Positions 54,024-64,000 of a stretch of 64,000 bases of DNA are shown piece after piece. The notes under the pieces were generated by a model. It ran no database searches and had not been told where the DNA came from. It was given only the letters and a program-made list of their open reading frames with translations. The translations under genes were made by a program, and so were the position numbers. The stretch is from Site-B1 sp963722665 (GTDB taxonomy: Bacteria > Bacteroidota > Bacteroidia > Flavobacteriales > Flavobacteriaceae), in contig CAVRNW010000025.1 of NCBI GenBank assembly GCA_963722665.1, positions 1-64,000 on the forward strand. The letters run 5' to 3'. Positions within the stretch are counted from its first letter, which is position 1, and the number at the start of each line of letters is the position of its first letter.

Positions 54024-57000
54024 ATGAAAAAACTCATTTCCCTTTTAACCATCATTTTACTTACCAATATGACCTTAGCTCAAGATCCTGACTACAATAA
54101 CTACTCCAAACTCTGGAAAGACGTTGAAAAATTTGAAAATGATGGTCTGCCAAAATCGGCTTTAAAAGTGGTTCAAGATATTTCTGCAAAAGCCAAAGCA
54201 GATAACAATTCACCTCAAATAGTAAAGACATTAATGTACAAAAGCAAATATGCTTTAACACTTGAAGAGGATGCCCAATTGAGCATTATAAATGACTTTA
54301 AAGAGGGCATTGCTAATAGTGAATTCCCTACCAAAAACATTCTGGAAAGTGTGTTGGCTAATTTATATTGGCAATATTTCCAACAAAACAGATATAAATT
54401 TTATAACCGAACCAATACAGAAGAGAAAGTAGACTCTGATGATTTCAGAACCTGGGATCTGCAAACCTTATTTGATGAAGTCCATCTGTATTTTCAGCAT
54501 TCCTTACAAAGTGGATTACTGCTGCAACAACAAAATTTAAGTGCTTTTGATGACATTTTAAATACTCAAAAAGATTCAAAACTTTACAGACCAACTTTAT
54601 ATGATTTTTTGAATCATAACGCATTGGATTTTTATAAAACCAATGAAACAAGCATCACAAAACCAGCCTATAAATTCGAGATTGACAATCCGGAATTCTT
54701 AACTGATGCTAATACATTTTCTAGGTTGAAAATTGATTCGAAAGATTCTACTTCCTTACAATTGAATGCATTGAAGATCTATCAGGATCTCATTCAATTT
54801 CATTTAAAAGATAAGGATGCTTGCAGCTTTAGCAGATGTAAATATTGAACGCTTACTGTTTGTTAAAGCAACATGCAACTTTTAATGATAAGGATACTAT
54901 TCTTTTAAAAGCTTTAAAAAATGAAGTTGAGCAAAATAAATCTTCTGATATTTCAGGATTATACAATTTTGAGATTGCTTCCATTTATCACCAACAAGGT
55001 TTACAATACAATCCGAAAACCAATGAAGATGTACGTTGGAAAACTAAAGAAGCCTATGAACTTTGTAATTCAGTCATTGAACAATTCCCAAAAAGTAAAG
55101 GTGCCGAAAAATGTGTCGTTCTTAAAAGAACAAATTCTTCAAGAACAACTACAACTTACTGCTGAAAACTTCTTGCCAATTCAGAAGCACTCAAGGATTT
55201 TGGTAAGCTATAAAAACCTGAATCAGCTTGATTTTAAGGTTTATAAATTAACCAAAAGCCAATTTGACCAATTCAATGGAACACATCGTGAAAATGAAAA
55301 ATTAAAATTTATCAAAGAATTAGATGTTACAACACATTGGCAAAGTAATTTACGTGATGAAAAAGATTATCAAAATCATACCACCGAAGTCTTATTTCCA
55401 AAATTGACAATGGAATTTATCTAATTCATTCTCAAGCAAAGGACAGTTCTATTAATGCCTTTAAAACCATACAGGTAACCAATTTTGCCTTGGTTGAACA
55501 AGCTGAAAATGATAAAAACACCTATCAAATAATCGACCGAAACAATGGTTCACCTATAGTTGAAGCCAAAGTAAAAATCAGTTATCAAAAAAATTACAGA
55601 GACAGTTTTGAAACCAAAAATCTGGTTACTGAGAGTAATGGAAAAGTTATCATTAAGAAAGATAATAGCAGATTGACCAATGTAAGAGGTTGAAGTGACT
55701 CACAACAATCAGAAAGCATATTTTGGCGATTACTATATCAACAAACATATCATAAAGAACTTAAAGACAAAGACACATATAAAGGCTTCCTATTTACAGA
55801 CAGAAGCATTTACAGACCTGGACAAACGGTTTATTTTAAAGGGATTGCAATGCAAACTTCAGAAGGAAAATCTAAAGTTTTAGATAATGAATTAGTATAT
55901 GCTGTTCTTTACAATGTTAATCACGAAGAAGTAAAAGAATTAGAATTTAAAACCAATGAATTTGGATCCATTGCCGGTGAATTTATTTTACCAAATGATG
56001 GTTTAACCGGTCAGTATCATATCGAATTTGATGCTGAATCTGGTGGTATCGATATAGATACCAGAACTTACTTCTCTGTGGAAGAATACAAACGTCCTAA
56101 GTTTGAAGCCAAATTCAATCCAATAACAGAAACCTTTAAAGTCAACGACAGCGTCACTGTAAAAGGAGAAGCACTTGCTTTTGCCGGTAGCAATATTACT
56201 GACGCCAAGGTGGTTTACAGAGTCCACAGAAAAGTACAATATCCACGTTGGTATTATTGGTATCGTACCTGGTTTACAAGCGAACCACAGGAAATAGCTC
56301 ATGGAGAATCCACTACTAATGATAAAGGTGAATTTGAAATTACTTTTAAAGCAATACCAGACGAAAGTGTTGATAAAACATCCTTACCTGTTTTTAATTA
56401 TGAAGTCATTGCCGATGTAACCGATTTAAATGGTGAAACCAGAAGTGCAACAACCATTGTTAATGTTGGTTATCATGCTTTAATTGCTAATATTTCTATT
56501 GATGGAAAATTGGATAAAACAAAGAAAGACCACAAACTGACTATCGATACCAAAAACCTGAATGGTGAATTTGCACCAGCTAAAGGTATGATGAATATTT
56601 ACAAATTACAAGCACCAAATAAGGTGTTAAGACCTCGTCCTTGGTCTGCTCCGGATTATCAGGAATTTTCTGAAAGTGAATTCAATAAGTTATTTCCACA
56701 TGATGCTTATAATGATGAAGATGACAGTAAGAACTGGAAAAAAGGAGACCTGATGTTCTCTGAAAAATTTGATACCAACAAATCCAAAGAATTAGAAATT
56801 GGAAACATTAAAAAATGGGAATCCGGGCAATATATAATTCAACTGGAAAGTAAAGATAAATTTGGTCAGTTGGTAAAAGATGAAACCAGAACAACCTTAT
56901 ACAGTGAAACAGATGATGTTCTGGCAGACAAACAATTGTTTAGTATTACTCATAAAAAATCTGAATATCTACCTGACGAAACAGTTGAGTTAAGCATTGC

Positions 57001-60000
57001 ATCTGCTGCAAACAATATTACTGTATTTGTGGAGGTTGAGAAAGATCATAAAATAATTAACAGTTACAAATTCAACCTTAATAACAATAAAAAAACAATC
57101 AAGATTCCTGTAAGTACTGAAGATATTGGTGGATTTGCAGTACACTATAGTTTTGCTGTATTTAACAGTTTTCAATCTGGAACATCTCCAATTGATGTGC
57201 CCTATCCTAAAACCGAATTGGAGATTGAAACACTAACTTTTAGAGACAAACTACAACCAGGAACAGATGAAACCTGGAGTTTTAAAATAAAAGGCCCAAA
57301 AAGTGATAAAGTAAGTGCTGAAATTTTAGCAAGTATGTACGATGCGTCTTTAGACCAATTCAAGCCTCATAGCTGGAATTTTAATCCAATAAACAAGCCT
57401 ATTTATTATTCCAGAAATAATAAAAATGCTGGAAACAGCTTTGGACAAGGAGGATTCAGAATCTACAACCAAACAAATAATTACAGAAGCTATCCACAAC
57501 AAGGCTATGACCAATTGAATTGGTTTGGATTGCATTTTGGATATGGAAATATTAGAATTAGAGGATTGGCATCTGGTGTTATGCTGAAGAACCCGCCAAT
57601 GGCTCAACCTGAGGCTATTCAGATAGTCCAAGATGGCGATGAAGTTGTTATGATTGGTTATAGTGAAAAAAATGAAACAGTCTGAAGATGTAGACGTGCC
57701 ATTTGCCAAGAATTCTGAAGGTTATCAAAGGGAACAAAAAGAAGATAAATATGGATACTGATGGTATCCAAATTCGTAAAAACCTTCAGGAAACTGCCTT
57801 TTTCTTTCCGCAATTACAAACAGATAAAGAAGGCAATGTGAGTTTCAGTTTTACAACTCCAGAAGCCTTAACCAAGTGGAAATTACAATTATTGGCTCAT
57901 ACTAAGACACTTGAAAGCAAAACCTCAACTTTAGAGGCAGTTACTCAAAAAGAACTCATGGTTATACCTAATGCGCCTCGTTTTTTACGTCAAGGTGACC
58001 AGATAACCATCAGTAGCTAAGATTGCTAATATCTCTGATAAGGATTTATCTGGAGAAGCTGTTTTACAATTGTTTGATGCCTTAACTGGAAAGGACATTT
58101 CCAAAAAGTTAATAATTAGTTCGAGTAATTCTCTCCCTTCGGGAGAGATGTCAGGAACTGACAGAGTGGGATTTAATGTTGACGCCAAAGGAAATACTCA
58201 AGTTTCATGGAATTTATCCATTCCAGATGATGTGCAAGCAGTGCAATATAAAATCATTGCAAAAGCAGGCGATTTTAGTGATGGTGAACAAAATGTCTTA
58301 CCTGTTTTAACCAACAGAATGCTGGTGACCGAAACCTTGCCAATGTGGATTCGAAGCAATGAAACTAAAACATTCACTTTAGATAAGTTAAAAAATGTGT
58401 CTTCGACTACGCTCAAACATCACAACCTTACTTTAGAAATGACAAGCAATCCTGCCTGGTATGCTGTTCAGGCATTGCCTTATTTAATGGAATTCCCGCA
58501 CGAATGCAATGAGCAGATCTTTTCAAGATATTATGCTAATGCCTTGGCAAGTCATATTGCGAATTCCAATCCGAGAATTCAGGAAGTGTTCAATCAGTGG
58601 AAAAATACAGATGCCTTGTTGAGTAACTTGGAAAAGAATCAGGAATTGAAATCCATTTTAATTCAGGAAACACCTTGGTTGCGTGATGCACAAAGTGAAA
58701 CAGAACAAAAGAAACGCATTGCTTTGTTGTTCGACCTCAACAAAATGAATAATGAGTTGCAATCGGCAATTCGTAAATTAAGACAAGGACAGATGCCAAA
58801 TGGAGCCTGGTCCTGGTTTAATGGTGGACGAGCAAACCGATACATCACACAACATATTATAACCGGATTTGGCCATTTAAAACATCTTGAGGTTGATTTT
58901 TCAGATGAATCACAAATGGTTCAAAGAGCAATCAATTATTTAGATGCTGAATTTGTTCAGGAATACAAAGACATAAGAAAATACAATAAAGATGTCGATT
59001 TAAGCAAAGATCATTTAAGCTACACGCAATTGCATTATTTGTACATGCGAAGCTTTTATCCGGAAATTAAAAAATCGAAAGAAGTTGAAGAAATCAACAG
59101 CTTATTATCATACTCAAATCAAAAAATATTGGTTGAGCCGCAGCTTATATGCCAAAGGATTGATGGCTTTAGTGGTTGACAGAATGGATGACAAATCAAC
59201 TTCAGCAAAAATTTTGAAATCTTTAAAAGAAAACAGCATCACTTCCGAAGAATTAGGAATGTACTGGAAAGCAAATACCAATTCATGGTATTGGTATCAG
59301 GCGCCTATTGAAACTCAAGCTCTTATGATTGAAGTATTTTCAGAAGTAGGCAATGTCATTTCGACAGAGCTCGAAAGTGCGACGAGAAATCTCAACGATA
59401 TTGATAACCTAAAAATATGGCTATTAAAGAACAAGCAAACAAACCGCTGGAAAACCACCAAAGCCACAACAGAAGCTGTGTATGCATTATTACTTCAAGG
59501 AAGTGATTGGTTAAGTGTAACTGACATGGTTGATGTAGTAATAGGTAATGAACCTATTTCGCCTTTAAAACTTGAAAATGTAAAAGTTGAAGCCGGAACA
59601 GGTTATTACAAAACCTCCTGGAAAACTGATGAAATTAAACCTGAAATGGCTGATGTGAAAATCACTAAAAAAGGAAAAGGCATTGCCTGGGGAAGTTTAT
59701 ACTGGCAATATTTTGAGGATCTGGATAAAATAACTTCTGCTGAAACACCTCTTAAATTGAAGAAAAAACTCTTCCTTAAAACAAACACCGATTTAGGTGA
59801 AGAATTATCTGAAGTTACTGATTCCACCAAATTAAATGTTGGTGATCTGGTAAGAGTGCGAATTGAATTAAGAAGTGACCGAGCCTATGGAATTTGTGCA
59901 TATGAAAGATATGAGAGCGTCAGGATTGGAACCAATTAATGTTTTATCCCAATACAAATGGCAGGATGGTTTGGGTTATTATGAAAGCACCAAAGATGCT

Positions 60001-60168
60001 TCTACCAACTTCTTTTTTGACTATTTACCAAAAGGAGTTCATGTATTTGAATACGACTTACGAGTAAACAATGCTGGAAACATGAGCAACGGAATTACAA
60101 CCATACAAAGCATGTATGCGCCGGAATTTAGCAGTCAAAGCGAAGGTGTTAGAATTACGGTAAACTAA
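54024..60168 (+). pseudogene. Alpha-2-macroglobulin family protein, multiply frameshifted as sequenced
   Basis: The 6.1-kb span would encode about 2047 residues, the usual size of bacterial alpha-2-macroglobulin (YfaS/YfhM-like protease traps or their relatives). A signal peptide is present (MKKLISLLTIILLTNMTLAQ). The MG2 region has TDRSIYRPGQTVYFKGIAM; the thioester motif is HECNEQIFSRYYANAL (C-N-E-Q), followed by the helical alpha-alpha toroid (GAWSWFNGGRANRYITQHII) and the C-terminal MG10-like part. Frame changes occur near 54812, 55113, 55405, 55690, 55755, 57667, 57752, 58014, 59123 and 59885, several in A or G runs. Each side reads on cleanly. True decay and indel errors cannot be separated here. 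Confidence 0.85.
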
Positions 60169-60200
60169 TATAAATAGGCTTCGCATTAAAGTCTTTATTT

Positions 60201-60926
60201 TTATTTACTAGGTGGTGTGGTAGGCCGTACCTCAATTTTACTAGGCAAAGTTCTTGGATTCATTTTTAATAGATCAACTACCAATTCACCGATATCTTCT
60301 ATCTGAATTTTCCAGGCATCTTTATCACCCGGCTCGTTTGCATTAAAGTATGTAGATACCGACCCAGGCATAATCGTACTTACCTTAATTCCATATTGGC
60401 GTAAATCTAACATCACAGCTTGTGTAAATCCGGTAACTCCAAATTTACTGGCATTATAAGCAGAACCTCCTGCAAAAAAATTTGTACCTGCTAAACTGGA
60501 AATAGTTATAAAATATCCTTTAGATTTTTTTAGTTCGTCGACACTTGCTTTTATAGAATTAAAAACACCCGTTAGATTGGTATCAATAACTTCATTCCAT
60601 TGATCGGAAGTAAGATCTTCTATACTTCCAAAATGACCTAATCCTGCATTAGCAATGACAAAATCCAATTGATTGAAATTCTTTAAAACCTCTTTAACAG
60701 CTTGTTTTTGACTCTCGATGGATCGGACATCTGCTTTTATGCCGATAGCTTTGGCATTTGTGTTAGATTGGTCATTTAATTTTTTTGCAGAGGCAAGAGC
60801 AGATGAGACATTCCTGCCGGTTATTGCCACATTAATACCTTGTTCCATTAATGATTGTGCAATACCAAATCCTATGCCTTTAGTACCACCGGTAATGAGC
60901 GCAACTTTATTGTTGAGTGTATTCAT
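60201..60926 (-). CDS. Short-chain dehydrogenase/reductase
   Basis: 241 residues, classical SDR. NAD(P) motif TGGTKGIG (12-19), NAG (93-95), catalytic S144, Y157 and K161 in SAYNASKFG. Cofactor preference is probably NADP(H) given R38 after the second beta strand, but this is inference. Substrate is unknown. It is convergent with the alpha-2-macroglobulin gene. Confidence 0.92.
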   Translation of the reverse strand: MNTLNNKVALITGGTKGIGFGIAQSLMEQGINVAITGRNVSSALASAKKLNDQSNTNAKAIGIKADVRSIESQKQAVKEVLKNFNQLDFVIANAGLGHFGSIEDLTSDQWNEVIDTNLTGVFNSIKASVDELKKSKGYFITISSLAGTNFFAGGSAYNASKFGVTGFTQAVMLDLRQYGIKVSTIMPGSVSTYFNANEPGDKDAWKIQIEDIGELVVDLLKMNPRTLPSKIEVRPTTPPSK

Positions 60927-60949
60927 CGTTCTTGTTTTTTGAGTTTACC

Positions 60950-60957
60950 CAAAGTTA
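60950..60957 (-). promoter_or_regulatory. Predicted -7 element upstream of the SDR gene
   Basis: TAACTTTG on the minus strand matches TAnnTTTG, 23 nt before the ATG. Confidence 0.45.
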
Positions 60958-61013
60958 CAAAACCAGACACTTAAACCGAAGATTTATCAGATATGAAATT
61001 GAAGAAATTGCTA

Positions 61014-61535
61014 TTATCCTCTAGGTGGATAGCCGTTCAAAACTTTTTGAACTAAAGCTCTAAATCGTTCCTCTCTTCTTTCAGGAGAAGATTTTGGATT
61101 GTAATTGGTCTCTGTTATAGCTTGCCAAAACAAACCTATTTTACTTTCATCAACGAAATCTATGATAATTTCTCTGTTTATATTGCTTTGACCAATTGGA
61201 ATACCCATGGATAGACCGCCACCAAAATTTCGTCCAGTACTTCCAATACCAACACCAACCGAACTTTGTTGAACACCCTGAAACTGCTGACTTTTGATAT
61301 TGACATAGAAATCTGGTGTTTCCGACAAACTAAATCCCCTGGTCTTCATTTCGGCATCCAAAATTGTCATCAGGCGATTAGAATCCAGTTCACTTAAACC
61401 AGTTTCTATATTGGAATAATAATTGTAGGTTCTATATTGACTAAAATCAACACTTTTCTCGTAATCATAGTTTACATAGATTGGTGCACATGAAGAAGCT
61501 AGTATTATCAGAATTAAGGCTATTTTTGATCTCAT
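61014..61535 (-). CDS. DUF4136 lipoprotein
   Basis: 173 residues. Lipobox LASSC at about residue 16, then PIYVNYDYEKSVDFSQYRTY, which matches the DUF4136 N-terminus. Other features are DSNRLMTILDAEMKTRGFSL and the tail PERREERFRALVQKVLNGYP. DUF4136 proteins are outer membrane or periplasmic lipoproteins of unknown function. Confidence 0.9.
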   Translation of the reverse strand: MRSKIALILIILASSCAPIYVNYDYEKSVDFSQYRTYNYYSNIETGLSELDSNRLMTILDAEMKTRGFSLSETPDFYVNIKSQQFQGVQQSSVGVGIGSTGRNFGGGLSMGIPIGQSNINREIIIDFVDESKIGLFWQAITETNYNPKSSPERREERFRALVQKVLNGYPPRG

Positions 61536-61580
61536 TTTCTCGTTCTCTTAGTCTTCAATCATCAAAAATTATTCCAATAA

Positions 61581-62580
61581 TTAATTATTAAGCAAATGCC
61601 ACAATTTATCTTTGAGTTCGGTTATCCCTTGTTGAGCTACTGAAGAAATAAATAAGTAATCAATTGGCAAGGTATTGTCCAATTCTATTTTGAGTTCGGC
61701 TTTCAATTCGTCATCCAACAGGTCGCTTTTGGAAATCGCAATCAAGTCTTTCTTTATCCAACATCTCCGGATTGTATCGACGTAATTCATCCAGCAGAAT
61801 ATCGTATTGTTTTTTAATATCATCAGCATCAGCAGGAATTAAAAAGAATAAAACAGAATTTCGTTCAATGTGTCGTAAAAAATAATAGCCTAAACCTTTT
61901 CCTTCTGCAGCACCTTCAATAATTCCGGGAATATCTGCCATTACAAAGGATTGAAAATCACGATATTCAACAATACCTAAATTGGGCTTTAAGGTTGTAA
62001 ATTCATAATCAGCTATCTTTGGTTTAGCCGATGTCATTACAGATAGCAAGGTTGATTTTCCTGCATTTGGAAATCCAACAAGGCCAACATCGGCCAAAAT
62101 TTTTAATTCTAAGGTTATATCTCTTTCTTGATATGGTATTCCTGGTTGAGCATAACGAGGCGTTTGATTTGTTGGGGTTTTAAAATGCCAGTTTCCTCTT
62201 CCACCCATTCCTCCTTCACAAATGATCTTTTCTTCACCATTTTCGGTGATTTCAAATATTAATTCATTTGTTTCCGGATCTCTTACTACGGTTCCTAAAG
62301 GAACGTCAATATAAATGTCTTTTCCATCAGCACCTGTGCTTCTGCTCTTACTGCCATGCTCTCCATGACCAGCCTTAAAATGTCTTTTGAATTTTAGGTG
62401 ATAAAGAGTCCAATAATTTGAATCACCTCTTATTATAATGTGACCACCACGACCACCATCGCCTCCATCCGGACCACCTTTTTCAACATATTTTTCTCTA
62501 TGTAAATGCGCAGACCCTTTACCTCCATTCCCGGAAGCAACATGTACTTTTACGTAGTCAACGAAGTTCCCTTCAGTCAT
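61581..62580 (-). pseudogene. obg: GTPase Obg, frameshifted near its C-terminus as sequenced
   Basis: Essential ribosome-associated GTPase in most bacteria. The N-terminal glycine-rich Obg fold is intact (NFVDYVKVHVASGNGGKGSA, GPDGGDGGRGGHIIIRGD), followed by G1 GFPNAGKST, G3 DIPGIIEGAAEGKGLG. Near 61740 one extra base ends the frame; in the neighbouring frame the G4 ISKSD and the C-terminal part (FISSVAQQGITELKDKLWHL) continue to a stop at 61581, giving 333 residues as expected. Loss of G4/G5 would destroy function, so an assembly error is likely. Confidence 0.88.
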
Positions 62581-62585
62581 TTCTT

Positions 62586-62627
62586 GAGTTTAAAGTTTAT
62601 AAGTTTAAAGTTTTAAAGTTCAAACTC
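62586..62627. repeat. AGTTTAAA-type short tandem repeats between obg and hpt-adk
   Basis: Four to five imperfect 8-mer copies of AGTTTAAA between GAGTTT and AAACTC ends. No gene. Confidence 0.75.
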
Positions 62628-62638
62628 TTTGGAAGATT

Positions 62639-63748
62639 CTATAAATTATCTATTACGGAGCTTAAGCGCTTGGTAATCTCTTCAATACTGCCAACACCAT
62701 TTACCCCAAAATATTTATTTTGAGAAGAATAGTAGTCCTTTAGAATAGCTGTTTTTGAGTAGTATGCTTTTATTCTGTTTCTTATAATATGTTCATCGGC
62801 ATCATCTGGTCGACCGCTTGTTTCACCTCTTTTCAGAAGACGTTTAACTAAAACTTCATCTTCCACTTCTAATGCGATCATAGCATTAATTTGAGAGTCC
62901 TTGCTTTCCATTAATTTATCTAAAGCTTCGGCCTGAGCATTTGTTCTTGGGAAACCATCAAAAATGAATCCGTTGGCACCTGAATTTTTTTCGACCTCAG
63001 CGTTCAACATATCAATCGTTACTTTGTCAGGAACCAGATCTCCCTTATCCATAAATGATTTAGCAAGCATTCCTAAGGCTGTTCTGTTCTTGATATTATA
63101 TCGAAAGACATCACCTGTAGAAATATGCACCAAATTGTACTTTTCCTTTAAAAAATCTGCTTGAGTTCCTTTTCCTGCTCCCGGAGGGCCAAAGAGTACT
63201 AAGTTTGTCATAGGTTCTTCTGATTTTAGTTGATAAACTTCCGGTAGATCTCTTCCCAATCCATTGTAGTCCAAACCATATCCGACAATAAATTTATTAG
63301 GAATTTTTATACCTATATAATGTAATTTATAGTCCTTATTATATGCTTCTGGCTTATAAAAAAGTGTTGCTACCTTTAAGGATTTGACCTTTTCATTTTC
63401 AAAGATCCGGTGCACTTCTTCCAAGGTATTTCCGGAATCAATGATATCCTCTAAAATAACAACTTCCCTTCCTGTAAGATCCTGTGTCAAGCCTATAAGT
63501 CTTTGAATGTCCTCAGTAGATTTTACACCTTCATAAGATGCCAACTTAATAAAGGTCACTTCGCAAGGTTTTGGATATTTCTTGACAAAATCGCTTACAA
63601 ACATAAACGACCCATTTAGAATACCTACAAATACGGGAATCTCATCCCCCAGGTCCAGGGATATTTGATCTGCCATTTCCTGAACTGCCTCATCTATTTT
63701 TTCGGCAGAAATAAATGGTTTAAAATATAGATCGTGAAGCTTAATCAA
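62639..63748 (-). CDS. Hypoxanthine phosphoribosyltransferase-adenylate kinase fusion
   Basis: 369 residues in one frame. Residues about 1-176 are a hypoxanthine phosphoribosyltransferase: GILNGSFMFVSDF, and the PRPP loop VVILEDIIDSGNT (about 97-108). Residues 180-369 are a complete short adenylate kinase: MTNLVLFGPPGAGKGTQADF (P-loop 187-195), DGFPRTNAQAEAL, and a short LID with GETSGRPDD. The internal Met180 codon (63209-63211) could be used as a second start for separate Adk. The junction (LPEVYQLKSEEP) shows no sign of an indel, so the fusion looks real. It unites purine salvage with adenylate balance. It lies upstream of obg in transcription order. Confidence 0.92.
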   Translation of the reverse strand: MIKLHDLYFKPFISAEKIDEAVQEMADQISLDLGDEIPVFVGILNGSFMFVSDFVKKYPKPCEVTFIKLASYEGVKSTEDIQRLIGLTQDLTGREVVILEDIIDSGNTLEEVHRIFENEKVKSLKVATLFYKPEAYNKDYKLHYIGIKIPNKFIVGYGLDYNGLGRDLPEVYQLKSEEPMTNLVLFGPPGAGKGTQADFLKEKYNLVHISTGDVFRYNIKNRTALGMLAKSFMDKGDLVPDKVTIDMLNAEVEKNSGANGFIFDGFPRTNAQAEALDKLMESKDSQINAMIALEVEDEVLVKRLLKRGETSGRPDDADEHIIRNRIKAYYSKTAILKDYYSSQNKYFGVNGVGSIEEITKRLSSVIDNL

Positions 63749-63770
63749 TTTTAATTCTTTTTAAGAAGTG

Positions 63771-63778
63771 CAAAGATA
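63771..63778 (-). promoter_or_regulatory. Predicted -7 element upstream of hpt-adk
   Basis: TATCTTTG on the minus strand matches TAnnTTTG, 22 nt before the ATG. Confidence 0.5.
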
Positions 63779-63843
63779 ATCAATTGAATATCGAATTGCG
63801 ATTTTTGATTTACCTTTTTCTAAGTTAGTTTAATTTTTAAATG

Positions 63844-63851
63844 TATTTTTG
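63844..63851 (+). promoter_or_regulatory. Predicted -7 element upstream of purK
   Basis: TATTTTTG on the plus strand matches TAnnTTTG, 35 nt before the purK ATG. Confidence 0.45.
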
Positions 63852-63886
63852 TGGGAAATGATATAGATTAAGCCAGAATTAACTTA

Positions 63887-64000
63887 ATGAACTACTTCTC
63901 ATCCAATTTCAAACTCGGCATTCTAGGTGGTGGACAATTAGGGAAAATGCTTCTCAATGAAACCAGAAAATTTGATATTTATACCTGTGTTCTAGATGCC
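63887..64000 (+). CDS. purK: 5-(Carboxyamino)imidazole ribonucleotide synthase, 5' end only
   Basis: The first 38 codons are in the window: a short N-terminus, then the ATP-grasp dinucleotide-like loop KLGILGGGQLGKMLLNETRK, which is characteristic of PurK. It catalyses the ATP-dependent carboxylation of AIR in purine synthesis. It is divergent from the hpt-adk fusion, another purine gene. The remainder lies beyond the right edge. Confidence 0.88.
   Translation, partial: MNYFSSNFKLGILGGGQLGKMLLNETRKFDIYTCVLDA

Noticed and set aside
57350..57709. 119-codon minus-strand frame
   Set aside because: Antisense to the well-conserved alpha-2-macroglobulin coding sequence; a shadow.

Overview
The window looks like chromosome from a low-GC member of the Flavobacteriaceae (Bacteroidota), probably free-living. 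Evidence: SusC/SusD pairs, type IX secretion (T9SS) C-terminal sorting domains, DUF5723 and DUF4136 proteins, zinc-ligand-free S14 and L36, no obvious Shine-Dalgarno tracts, and Bacteroidota promoters of the TTTG-N19-TAnnTTTG type. No genus is assigned.

Layout. 1-3.2 kb: eno (cut by the left edge), carA and a small secreted protein, all on the minus strand. 3.3-20.5 kb: a nearly uninterrupted str-S10-spc-alpha ribosomal cluster on the minus strand, in transcription order rpsL, rpsG, fusA, rpsJ, rplC, D, W, B, rpsS, rplV, rpsC, rplP, rpmC, rpsQ, rplN, X, E, rpsN, rpsH, rplF, R, rpsE, rpmD, rplO, secY, infA, rpmJ, rpsM, K, D, rpoA, rplQ. A near-perfect promoter with a leader hairpin precedes rpsL. 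A 225-bp hairpin-rich repeat interrupts the cluster between rpsJ and rplC. 20.7-39 kb, plus strand: an Omp85-like protein, two consecutive SusCD modules with companion lipoproteins, a secreted S8 protease, and a T9SS-exported arylsulfotransferase-like protein. 39-64 kb is mixed housekeeping: rlmB, rhomboid, rarA, a DUF5723 cluster, a HAD/deacetylase pair, radC, a PaiB-like protein, dienelactone hydrolase, chrA, mpl, a TPR protein, a giant alpha-2-macroglobulin, an SDR, a DUF4136 lipoprotein, obg, an hpt-adk fusion and the start of purK.

Frameshifts. Six loci are broken by one-base indels: the first susC, the 42.1-kb gene, DUF5723, mpl, alpha-2-macroglobulin and obg. Reading resumes cleanly in another frame after each, several indels sit in homopolymers, and obg is normally essential. 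Sequencing or assembly error therefore looks at least as likely as true decay. The ribosomal region shows none.

No wholly new system is evident. The best leads are the hpt-adk fusion, a degenerate duplicate of the rlmB 5' end next to the arylsulfotransferase gene, the copied promoter/leader block in front of both susC genes, the repeat inside the S10 operon, a two-site modular repeat family, a secreted-protein cassette flanked by matching terminators before carA, and a lipoprotein with a DGICC-type domain.
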